A DNA stretch of 12,491 nt from the NCBI GenBank assembly GCA_012515925.1, contig JAAYXM010000098.1:1-12491 (forward strand), given 5' to 3'. This document shows, piece after piece, positions 6,548 through 12,491 of the stretch. Each line of letters opens with the position of its first letter. The stretch's first letter is position 1. The translations under genes and the position numbers were made by a program. This DNA is from Clostridiales bacterium. Its GTDB lineage: Bacteria; Bacillota; Clostridia; Oscillospirales; JAAYXM01. The notes below the pieces were generated by a model, which did not search any database, had not been told where the DNA came from, and worked only from the letters and a program-made list of their open reading frames with translations.

Positions 6548-7839
6548 AAAGAGCTATTAAAACAGATGACGGCAAGCTTGTATACGGTTTGGCCGAGGAG
6601 GTCGAATACGCTAAAAGGGTGGTCGTGACCGGTCTCGGAATTATATCTCCGCTCGGAAACGACGCTGACGCGTTTTTCAAGAACCTCGTAAACGGTAAAT
6701 GCGGCATTGATTATATTACAAAATTTGACACGGCCGAGCACAAGGTGAAAATCGCCGCGGAGGTCAAAGACTTCGATATACTTCAATATGCGGGCAAAGC
6801 CGAGGCGCGGCGCATGGATTTATACACGCAGTACGCGGTTGCCGCGGCGGAGCAGGCGGTAAAGTCAAGCGGAATTACGGAAAACGTTAAACGCGAACGG
6901 TTCGGCGCGTATGTGGGCTCGGGGATAGGCGGCATGAACACGTTTGTCGCCGAGACCGAAAAGCTATTAAACGACGGCCCCCGCAAGGTCTCGCCGTTTT
7001 TCGTGCCGATGATGATTTCGAATATCGCGGCGGGCATGATTTCCATCCGGTTTAACGCAGAGGGGCCTTGCCTGCCGGTCGTCACCGCGTGCTCGACTTC
7101 GACAAACGCGGTTGGCGAGGCGTATCGCGCGATTAAGCACGGGTATGCCGACGCGATTATCGCGGGCGGCGCGGAGGCGGCGATTAACCCGCTGACGGTC
7201 GCGGGCTTCGCGAATATGATGGCGCTGTCCACCCGAAATATTCCCGACGACAGCTCGATACCGTTTGACGCGAGGCGTGACGGGTTTGTATTGGGCGAGG
7301 GAGCGGGAATCCTCGTGCTTGAGGAATATGAGCACGCGCGCCGCCGCGGCGCGAAAATCCTCGCCGAGGTTTCGGGATACGGCAACACCTGTGACGCTTT
7401 CCACATTACGGCGCCGCATTCGGAGGCGAAGGGCGCCGCGAACGCGATAAAACAGGCGTTGAGCGAAGCGGGGTATGACGGAAGCCAAAATGTCTACTAC
7501 AACGCCCACGGGACCTCGACACCGCTTAACGACAAGCTTGAAACGCTTGCGGTTAAAGCCGCGTTCGGCGATAGGGCGAAAAAGGTGCGTTTAAGCAGTA
7601 CCAAGTCCATGACGGGTCACATGCTGGGCGCCGCGGGCGGCGCCGAGGCGGTCGCGGCGGTTATGGCGCTTAAAAACGGCGTTATCCCGCCGACTGTCGG
7701 GTATAAGGAGCCCGACCCGGAATGCGACCTTGATTACACCGTTAATAAAAGCGTGAATACCGAAATAGATATCGCCATGTCGGCCTCGTTCGGCTTCGGC
7801 GGGCATAACGGGGTGCTGGCGTTTACAAAGTGCGAATAA
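6544..7839 (+). CDS. fabF: Beta-ketoacyl-ACP synthase II FabF
   Basis: FabF condenses acyl-ACP with malonyl-ACP to lengthen the chain. The 431-residue thiolase-fold protein has Cys183 in TACSTSTNA, His321 in NAHGTSTPLND, and Lys353 and His358 in TKSMTGHMLG. GFVLGEGAG and ASFGFGGHNG are also family signatures. The family normally begins just before RVVVTGLG, but here that motif is at residues 25-32, so the protein has an N-terminal extension of about 23 residues. GTG 6544 is chosen because it overlaps the fabG stop (GTGA) with a G6 run 8 nt upstream. An in-frame TTG at 6538 would be too close to that run. No ATG, GTG or TTG stands at the usual start. Function is certain, the start less so. Confidence 0.93.
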   Translation: MKRAIKTDDGKLVYGLAEEVEYAKRVVVTGLGIISPLGNDADAFFKNLVNGKCGIDYITKFDTAEHKVKIAAEVKDFDILQYAGKAEARRMDLYTQYAVAAAEQAVKSSGITENVKRERFGAYVGSGIGGMNTFVAETEKLLNDGPRKVSPFFVPMMISNIAAGMISIRFNAEGPCLPVVTACSTSTNAVGEAYRAIKHGYADAIIAGGAEAAINPLTVAGFANMMALSTRNIPDDSSIPFDARRDGFVLGEGAGILVLEEYEHARRRGAKILAEVSGYGNTCDAFHITAPHSEAKGAANAIKQALSEAGYDGSQNVYYNAHGTSTPLNDKLETLAVKAAFGDRAKKVRLSSTKSMTGHMLGAAGGAEAVAAVMALKNGVIPPTVGYKEPDPECDLDYTVNKSVNTEIDIAMSASFGFGGHNGVLAFTKCE

Positions 7840-7845
7840 CTGCTT

Positions 7846-7864
7846 GCCGCGAAAGATGCGCGGC
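7846..7864 (+). other. G+C-rich hairpin between fabF and accB
   Basis: GCCGCG (7846-7851) and CGCGGC (7859-7864) form a perfect 6-bp stem around a 7-nt loop, 17 nt before the accB ATG and just before its Shine-Dalgarno. It has no U-tract, so it is not an intrinsic terminator. It could be an mRNA stability or processing element separating the elongation genes from the accB half, or it could be chance in a G+C-rich region. Confidence 0.3.
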
Positions 7865-7881
7865 GGATAGGAGCATAAACC

Positions 7882-8307
7882 ATGGATATCGGGAAAATCA
7901 GGCAGCTCGCGGATATAATTAAGCAGAACAACCTCGAGAGCATCGAGGTAAAAACAGACGATATCGAGATAAAAATAAAAGCTAATACGCACGGACACGC
8001 GGCGCAGCCCGCGACGAGGCAGGTTATCGCGGACGCCGCGGAGGGTACGATTCCCGATAAAATCAAAGGCGGCGCGCATGTGGTTGCGTCGCCGATGGTG
8101 GGCGTGTACTATGCCGCGCCCGCGCCCGACAAGGAGCCGTTTGTCAGGGTCGGGGACCGCGTGAGCAAGGGCGACGTGCTGTGTATAATCGAGGCTATGA
8201 AGCTTATGAACGAAATAACCTCGGACCGCGACGGAGAGATTGTCGAAATATGCGTTGAAAACGGCCAGATTGTGGAATACGACCAGCCGCTTTTCCGTAT
8301 TATCTGA
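7882..8307 (+). CDS. accB: Biotin carboxyl carrier protein of acetyl-CoA carboxylase AccB
   Basis: AccB carries biotin between the carboxylase (AccC) and the transferase (AccD/AccA). The 141-residue protein has an N-terminal helical segment (1-33, DIGKIRQLADIIKQNNLESIEV), a linker (34-63) and a C-terminal biotinyl domain (64-141). VVASPMVGVYY opens the domain. Lys107 in EAMKLMNEI is the biotinylation site and the substrate of the BirA encoded at the left of this window. The thumb-like PAPDKEPF stretch is typical of bacterial AccB, as opposed to other biotinyl domains. TAGGAG lies 8 nt before ATG 7882. Length is a little below the E. coli 156 because the linker is short. Confidence 0.96.
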   Translation: MDIGKIRQLADIIKQNNLESIEVKTDDIEIKIKANTHGHAAQPATRQVIADAAEGTIPDKIKGGAHVVASPMVGVYYAAPAPDKEPFVRVGDRVSKGDVLCIIEAMKLMNEITSDRDGEIVEICVENGQIVEYDQPLFRII

Positions 8308-8324
8308 ATATTGAGGATTTAGCT

Positions 8325-8744
8325 ATGAACAAAGCCGGGATTGAGAAAATTCTGCCCCACAGGCCACCGATGCTTCTGGTAGACGACGCTGAGCTTACGG
8401 ATGACGGCGGCGCCGTCGGGCATTATACGGTGAGAGGCGACGAGTTCTTTTTAAACGGGCATTTTCCCGGGAATCCGGTTGTGCCCGGCGTAATGCTCTG
8501 CGAGATGATGGCGCAGACCTGTGCCGTTATGCTCGCCGGGAAGGCCGACGGCAAAACCCCGTATTTTACGAGCCTTGACAAGGTGAAATTCAGAAACAGG
8601 GTTTTGCCCGGCGATACAATCGAGTTTCGCTGCGGCATTACAAGAGATAGGCCGCCGTTTTATTTCGCGCGCGGCGAAGGGTATGTTCGCGGCAAGCTGT
8701 GTGTTGAGGGCGAATTCTCCTTTGCGTTGATGGGAGGCGATTAA
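8325..8744 (+). CDS. fabZ: 3-hydroxyacyl-ACP dehydratase FabZ
   Basis: FabZ removes water from 3-hydroxyacyl-ACP to give trans-2-enoyl-ACP, the substrate of FabK. The 139-residue hot-dog-fold protein opens with the conserved ILPHRPPMLLVDD. Its catalytic residues are His46 in NGHFPGNPVVPG and Glu60 in MLCEMMAQ, which are the FabZ (not FabA) pattern. KVKFRNRVLPGD is the usual mid-domain motif. TGAGGA lies about 7 nt before ATG 8325. It sits between accB and accC, as in streptococci. Enzymes for making unsaturated acids (FabM, or a FabN-type FabZ pair) are not seen here. This is the only dehydratase in the window, and isomerase activity cannot be judged by eye. Confidence 0.95.
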   Translation: MNKAGIEKILPHRPPMLLVDDAELTDDGGAVGHYTVRGDEFFLNGHFPGNPVVPGVMLCEMMAQTCAVMLAGKADGKTPYFTSLDKVKFRNRVLPGDTIEFRCGITRDRPPFYFARGEGYVRGKLCVEGEFSFALMGGD

Positions 8745-8746
8745 GT

Positions 8747-10105
8747 CTGTTTTCCAAAATACTTGTGGCAAACCGCGGCGAAATCGCCGTCAGGATAATT
8801 CGCGCGTGCAAGGAGATGGGGATTTCGACGGTTGCGGTGTATTCGCAGGCGGATTCAAACGCCCTGCATGTCAGCCTTGCCGACGAAAGCGTGTGTATCG
8901 GCGGAAACACCGTGCCGGAGAGCTATCTCAACATGAACGCGATACTGTCCGCGGCGGTATGCACCGGCGCGACCGCGATTCACCCGGGATACGGGCTGCT
9001 TTCCGAAAACAGCCGCTTTGCCGAGCTTTGCGAAAAATACGGCTTTACGTTTATCGGTCCCACCGCGGAGGTTATCCGCAAAATGGGGGATAAGGAGGAA
9101 GCCAAAAAAACAATGCGGGATGCCGGCGTTCCGGTTATTCCCGGTTGCGGCGTGCCCGATAGTCCTGACGAGGCCAAAGCCGGGGCGGACGAAATCGGCT
9201 ATCCGCTTTTATGCAAGGCGCGCTCGGGCGGCGGCGGACGCGGCATCCGGCTTGTCAGGGACAAAGCGGAATTTGAGCGCGCGTATACCGCCGCCTGCGA
9301 GGAGGCTAAGAACGTCACGGGCGACGGCGGCGTGTATTTAGAGAAGTTTTTGACGGACACAAAGCATATCGAGATGCAGCTTTTATGCGACTCGGCTGGA
9401 AACGCCGTTTGTCTCGGCGAGCGCGATTGCTCCATGCAGCGAAAGAGCCAGAAGGTGGTTGAGGAAAGCCCGTCCCCGTTTGTGGATTCAGGGCTTCGCG
9501 ATAAAATGACGGAGGTTTCGCTTAAAGCGGCGCGCGCCGTGGGCTACAGAAACGCCGGGACCGTCGAGTATCTGGTGGACCGCGACGGGAATTTCTATTT
9601 CATGGAGATGAACACGCGCCTGCAGGTTGAGCATCCGGTAACCGAGATGGTGACCGGAATTGATATCGTCAAATGGCAGATAAGGATTGCCGCGGGGGTC
9701 GAGCTTCCGTTTAAGCAGGAGGATATAAAAATCGACGGGCACGCGATAGAGTGCAGGATAAACGCCGAAAACCCGTATAAGGACTTTCGCCCGAGCTGCG
9801 GAAAGATTACCGCGCTGCATACGCCGGGCGGGCCGTGGGTGCGCTTTGACAGCGCGGTGTATCAGAATTACGCGATACCGCCGTATTACGATTCGATGAT
9901 AGGAAAGCTGATTGTCCACGCGAAGACGCGTGAGGAGGCAATCAGGAAAATGAAGGCCGCGTTATGCGAGCTTATTATCGAGGGTATTGAGAATAACTCG
10001 GAGTTTCATACGGAGCTTCTGACGCGGCCGGAGTTTCTCAACGGTTCCTACTGCACCGATTTTCTTCCAAAGCTTTTGACGGGAAAGGAAGAAAGCAATG
10101 TTTAA
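8747..10105 (+). CDS. accC: Biotin carboxylase AccC (apparent CTG start)
   Basis: AccC carboxylates the biotin of AccB with ATP and bicarbonate. From CTG 8747 it has 452 residues, close to the E. coli 449, and begins (M)FSKILVANRGEIAVR, the family's standard start. The first ATG/GTG/TTG in frame is GTG 8765, which would cut off the first beta strand (FSKILV) and has no ribosome site. CTG 8747 has GGGAGG (8732-8737) 9 nt upstream, inside the end of fabZ. The ATP-grasp core shows KARSGGGGRGIRLV, HIEMQLL, GERDCSMQRKSQKVVEE and EMNTRLQVEHPVTE, with the metal- and biotin-binding Glu, Asn and Arg residues all present. The stop overlaps accD by 8 nt. Identity is certain; the exact start is inferred. 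Confidence 0.95.
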   Translation: MFSKILVANRGEIAVRIIRACKEMGISTVAVYSQADSNALHVSLADESVCIGGNTVPESYLNMNAILSAAVCTGATAIHPGYGLLSENSRFAELCEKYGFTFIGPTAEVIRKMGDKEEAKKTMRDAGVPVIPGCGVPDSPDEAKAGADEIGYPLLCKARSGGGGRGIRLVRDKAEFERAYTAACEEAKNVTGDGGVYLEKFLTDTKHIEMQLLCDSAGNAVCLGERDCSMQRKSQKVVEESPSPFVDSGLRDKMTEVSLKAARAVGYRNAGTVEYLVDRDGNFYFMEMNTRLQVEHPVTEMVTGIDIVKWQIRIAAGVELPFKQEDIKIDGHAIECRINAENPYKDFRPSCGKITALHTPGGPWVRFDSAVYQNYAIPPYYDSMIGKLIVHAKTREEAIRKMKAALCELIIEGIENNSEFHTELLTRPEFLNGSYCTDFLPKLLTGKEESNV

Positions 10106-10955
10106 TTTCAGAAAACCTAAAAACGAGCTTGAGCTGATTTTGAAACAGGGCAAAAAAAACACGCCCACGATACCCGACGAGATGTTTACAAGCTGTCCGG
10201 GCTGCAGCGCGTCGATTCTTTCCGAAGAGCTGATTGAAAGCCTTAACGTATGCTTAAAATGCGGGCATCATTTTAAAATAAGCGCGCGTCAGAGACTTAA
10301 CGCGCTCGCGGATGCCGGAAGCTTTGACGAGCTTTTCGGCGATATGGAGTCGGAGAACCTGCTCGGCTTTCCGGAGTACGAAAAAAAGCTTCATAACGCG
10401 AAGCTCGCGACGGCCGAGAACGAGGCGGTAATCTGCGGCACATGCGAAATCGGCGGGAACCCGACGGCGGTTTTTATTATGGAGGGCGACTTCATGATGG
10501 GCAGCATGGGCACGGTTGTGGGCGAAAAGATTACCCGGCTGTTTGAGCATGCTTTAAAGATGCGTCTGCCCGTCGTAGGGTATACGATATCCGGCGGGGC
10601 GCGTATGCAGGAGGGTATTCTGTCCTTAATGCAGATGGCAAAGACGAGCGGTGCCGTTATGAGACACGGCAACGCCGGGCTTTTGTATATCGCGGTGCTC
10701 ACAAACCCGACTACGGGCGGGGTCACCGCAAGTTTTGCTATGGAGGGCGATATGGTTATCGCCGAGCCCGGCGCGCTTATTTGCTTTGCCGGACCGCGCG
10801 TTATAGCCCAGACCACGCGGCAGAAGCTGCCGCCCGGGTTTCAGACCGCGGAGTTTTTGCTCGAAAAGGGGTTTATAGACGCGATTGTGCCGCGAAAAGA
10901 GCATAAGAACACGATAGCGAAGCTGCTTTATATGCATAGGGGGGCGAGCGAATGA
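10098..10955 (+). CDS. accD: Acetyl-CoA carboxylase carboxyltransferase subunit beta AccD
   Basis: With AccA, AccD transfers the carboxyl group from carboxybiotin to acetyl-CoA to give malonyl-CoA. The 285-residue protein has an N-terminal four-cysteine zinc ribbon (Cys33, Cys36, Cys52, Cys55: CPGC and CLKC), followed by a crotonase-fold carboxyltransferase domain. That domain includes FMMGSMGTVVGEKI, YTISGGARMQEGILSLMQMAKTS and TNPTTGGVTASFAMEGD, typical CoA- and biotin-site glycine loops. AAAGGAAG lies 6 nt before ATG 10098. It overlaps accC by 8 nt and accA by 4 nt, as expected for subunits made in equal amounts. Confidence 0.96.
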   Translation: MFNFRKPKNELELILKQGKKNTPTIPDEMFTSCPGCSASILSEELIESLNVCLKCGHHFKISARQRLNALADAGSFDELFGDMESENLLGFPEYEKKLHNAKLATAENEAVICGTCEIGGNPTAVFIMEGDFMMGSMGTVVGEKITRLFEHALKMRLPVVGYTISGGARMQEGILSLMQMAKTSGAVMRHGNAGLLYIAVLTNPTTGGVTASFAMEGDMVIAEPGALICFAGPRVIAQTTRQKLPPGFQTAEFLLEKGFIDAIVPRKEHKNTIAKLLYMHRGASE

Positions 10956-11719
10956 AGGCTATTGAGTATGTATATGCCGCCCGGCATAAAAACCGGCCTA
11001 CGGGCATGGCGTATATCCGGAATATATTTACGGATTTCATAGAGCTGCACGGCGACAGGCGGTTCGGCGACGACCGCGCAATTGTCGGCGGTATAGCCAT
11101 GTTTTGCGATATGCCCGTTACGGTTATCGCGATTGAAAAGGGCACGGACACAAAGGAGCGCGTGTCCCGCAACTTCGGGTCGGTTCATCCCGAGGGCTAC
11201 CGTAAGGCGTTACGGCTTATGAAGCAGGCGGAGAAATTTAAGCGGCCCGTCATCTGCTTTATCGATACCGCGGGCGCGTTCTGCGGAATCGGCGCGGAGG
11301 AGCGCGGACAGGGGCAGGCGATTGCCGAAAACCTTGGTTCGATGATGGAGCTTAGGGTTCCGATAATATCTATACTTATCGGAGAGGGCGGAAGCGGCGG
11401 AGCTCTTGCCCTCGGCGTGGCAAACAGCGTATGGATGCTTGAAAAGGCGGTTTATTCCGTGATTTCGCCGGAGGGCTGCGCCTCGATTCTGTTTAAGGAC
11501 CCGCAGAAGGCGGAAATCGCCGCGGAAAACCTTAAGCTGACCGCGCGGGATTTATTTGGGCTCGGGGTAATCGAGAGGATTATTCCCGAAAAGAATACCG
11601 AGTCGGTGTTTAATATAATTAAGAAGCAGCTTAAAGCCGAGCTTGAACGGCTTATCGCCAAAAGCGGCGACGAGCTGCGAGAGGAAAGATACAACAAATT
11701 CCGCGGCATAGGATGTTAG
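10952..11719 (+). CDS. accA: Acetyl-CoA carboxylase carboxyltransferase subunit alpha AccA (short form)
   Basis: AccA is the partner of AccD in the alpha2beta2 carboxyltransferase. The 255-residue crotonase-fold protein has ELHGDRRFGDDRAIVGG (33-49), HPEGYRKALRLMKQAEKF, IDTAGAFCGIGAEERGQG, GEGGSGGALALGVAN and SPEGCASILFKD, covering the CoA-binding and oxyanion-hole loops. It lacks most of the N-terminal helical region found in the 310-325-residue E. coli and Bacillus proteins, as does the streptococcal AccA. The ATG overlaps the accD stop (ATGA). It is the last gene of the operon, ending 7 nt before the terminator stem. Confidence 0.95.
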   Translation: MKAIEYVYAARHKNRPTGMAYIRNIFTDFIELHGDRRFGDDRAIVGGIAMFCDMPVTVIAIEKGTDTKERVSRNFGSVHPEGYRKALRLMKQAEKFKRPVICFIDTAGAFCGIGAEERGQGQAIAENLGSMMELRVPIISILIGEGGSGGALALGVANSVWMLEKAVYSVISPEGCASILFKDPQKAEIAAENLKLTARDLFGLGVIERIIPEKNTESVFNIIKKQLKAELERLIAKSGDELREERYNKFRGIGC

Positions 11720-11726
11720 CTGATTT

Positions 11727-11759
11727 GCAACTGCCCGCCTCCGGCGGGCAGTTGCTTTT
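11727..11759 (+). terminator. Intrinsic terminator of the fab-acc operon
   Basis: GCAACTGCCCGCC (11727-11739) and GGCGGGCAGTTGC (11743-11755) form a perfect 13-bp stem with a 3-nt loop, followed by TTTT and a further pyrimidine-rich stretch. It starts 7 nt after the accA stop, the expected place for the end of the operon transcript. Confidence 0.9.
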
Positions 11760-11865
11760 CGCCTTTACCGCTGAGGGTGCGGAACGGATTACCCCGACTT
11801 TGGTATGCCCCGACCGACTCCGGCGGGCAGGGGCTTCTTGTTTATCGCTGAGAGGGAACGGATTA
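11739..11865. repeat. Diverged direct repeat downstream of accA, copying half of the terminator
   Basis: Unit 1 (11739-11791) and unit 2 (11818-11865) share CTCCGGCGGGCAG, then a T-rich run, then TTTA-C-CGCTGAG or a close variant, and both end in GGAACGGATTA. Unit 1 begins in the loop of the operon terminator and includes its right arm. Unit 2 is about 5 nt shorter. In unit 2, GCCCC (11807-11811) can pair with GGGGC (11830-11834), followed by TTCTTGTTT, a possible weak second terminator. The spacing suggests tandem duplication followed by drift. Confidence 0.55.
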
Positions 11866-11883
11866 TAAACCAATTAATATAAT
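11864..11883 (+). promoter_or_regulatory. Possible weak promoter elements before the amidase gene
   Basis: Two -10-like sequences are present, TATAAA (11864-11869) and a perfect TATAAT (11878-11883). The best matching -35 for the first is TTTATC (11841-11846, 17-nt spacing, three of six). For the second I see nothing better than GGAACG. Because a strong terminator precedes it, the amidase should have its own promoter, and this is the only plausible place within the gap. Confidence 0.35.
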
Positions 11884-11903
11884 AATAGTACAAAGGATAA
11901 GGA

Positions 11904-12491
11904 GTGAAGGATTCTTTGGCTATTAAAATATTTATTGATCAGGGGCATAATCCGACCGGCTTCCATAACATCGGCGCCCGCGGCAACGGCCTTATCGAGG
12001 AGGACATAACATACCAGATAGGGATTTATCTCGCGGATTTATTGAGAGCCGACCCGAGATTCGAGGTACGGCTTTCAAGACCGACCGCCACCACAGTGCT
12101 CGGAACGAATAACGCGACAAGCCTGTCCGAACGGGTGCGGCTCGCGAATGAATGGCCCGCGGATTATTTTATAAGCATACACGCGAACGCCAACGTAAAC
12201 CCGGACATAAACGGCGCCGAGGTGTATGTTTACGAGTTTTTCACGCAGGCCTACTGGCTTGCCCAGCATATTCTGGAGGAAATCGTAAACAACACCGACC
12301 TTGCCGATAACGGCGTCCGCGTGAACAAATCGCTGTATGTACTGCGCAGGACGAGAATGCCCGCGGTTTTAGTCGAAACCGGGTATCTTACGAACACCCA
12401 TGACGCGGCGATACTAAGAGACGACCGGCAGCAGATAGCATTCGCTATTTACCTCGGGATACTGGACTACTTCGGATTTGAACCCGTTTAG
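11904..12491 (+). CDS. N-acetylmuramoyl-L-alanine amidase (Amidase_3 type), leaderless
   Basis: The 195-residue protein is a single zinc amidase domain that would cleave the MurNAc-L-alanine bond of peptidoglycan. Expected zinc ligands are His15 (IDQGHNP), Glu32 (GLIEEDITYQIG) and His93 (ISIHANAN), and the catalytic Glu is Glu158 (VLVETGYLTN), so the site is intact. There is no signal peptide, membrane helix or wall-binding domain, so it either acts inside the cell or leaves by another route. GTG 11904 is taken as start, with AAAGGA 6 nt upstream. An in-frame TTG at 11916, 11 nt after AAGGAG, would make it four residues shorter. It is separated from accA by a terminator and has no evident role in fatty acid synthesis. 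The TAG at 12489 ends the window. Confidence 0.88.
   Translation: MKDSLAIKIFIDQGHNPTGFHNIGARGNGLIEEDITYQIGIYLADLLRADPRFEVRLSRPTATTVLGTNNATSLSERVRLANEWPADYFISIHANANVNPDINGAEVYVYEFFTQAYWLAQHILEEIVNNTDLADNGVRVNKSLYVLRRTRMPAVLVETGYLTNTHDAAILRDDRQQIAFAIYLGILDYFGFEPV

Noticed and set aside
6783..7406. 207-codon open frame on the - strand opposite fabF
   Set aside because: Same reason: antisense to a clearly conserved gene, with low-complexity composition.
1..12491. CRISPR array, tRNA/rRNA genes, transposase, phage or toxin-antitoxin genes
   Set aside because: No regularly spaced repeats, no tRNA-like cloverleaf or rRNA sequence, and no such proteins were seen in any frame.

Overview
The window is a chromosomal stretch from a member of the Bacillota, most likely class Clostridia. 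The evidence is gene order and protein type. A FabT-like MarR regulator is followed by fabH-acpP-fabK-fabD-fabG-fabF-accB-fabZ-accC-accD-accA, the classic Firmicute type II fatty acid synthesis (FASII) layout seen in streptococci and clostridia. The enoyl reductase is the flavoprotein FabK and AccA is the short form. Starts have strong Gram-positive Shine-Dalgarno sites, and the terminal amidase is of a clostridial type. No species can be named from the sequence alone.

Layout: (1) 1-434 is A+T-rich and carries no gene I can support. It holds two perfect hairpins and, next to the first gene, a BirA (biotin repressor) operator overlapping a strong promoter. (2) 435-1957 is a two-gene biotin operon, birA-bioY, with a 4-nt overlap. 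(3) 1958-2276 is intergenic. It contains an A+T-rich imperfect inverted repeat, a second stem-loop, a near-consensus promoter and a long palindrome at the expected transcription start. (4) 2277-11719 is one compact + strand operon of twelve genes: the MarR regulator, then eleven FASII and acetyl-CoA carboxylase genes. Most junctions overlap or are shorter than 45 nt. (5) 11727-11759 is a strong intrinsic terminator, followed by a diverged direct repeat of its own right half. (6) 11904-12491 is a leaderless N-acetylmuramoyl-L-alanine amidase whose stop codon is the last codon of the window.

How the genes work together: BioY imports biotin and BirA attaches it to AccB (predicted Lys107). AccC carboxylates that biotin, and AccD/AccA transfer the carboxyl group to acetyl-CoA, making malonyl-CoA. 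FabD moves malonyl to the ACP (AcpP), FabH primes the cycle, FabF elongates, and FabG, FabZ and FabK complete each round. BirA should sense biotin through the operator before birA. The MarR protein probably senses acyl-ACP or acyl chains and controls the fab-acc promoter, perhaps through the palindrome at 2225-2258. No complete undescribed system is evident. The points most worth checking are the two regulatory sites, the apparent CTG start of accC, the displaced start of fabF and the repeats in the two intergenic regions.
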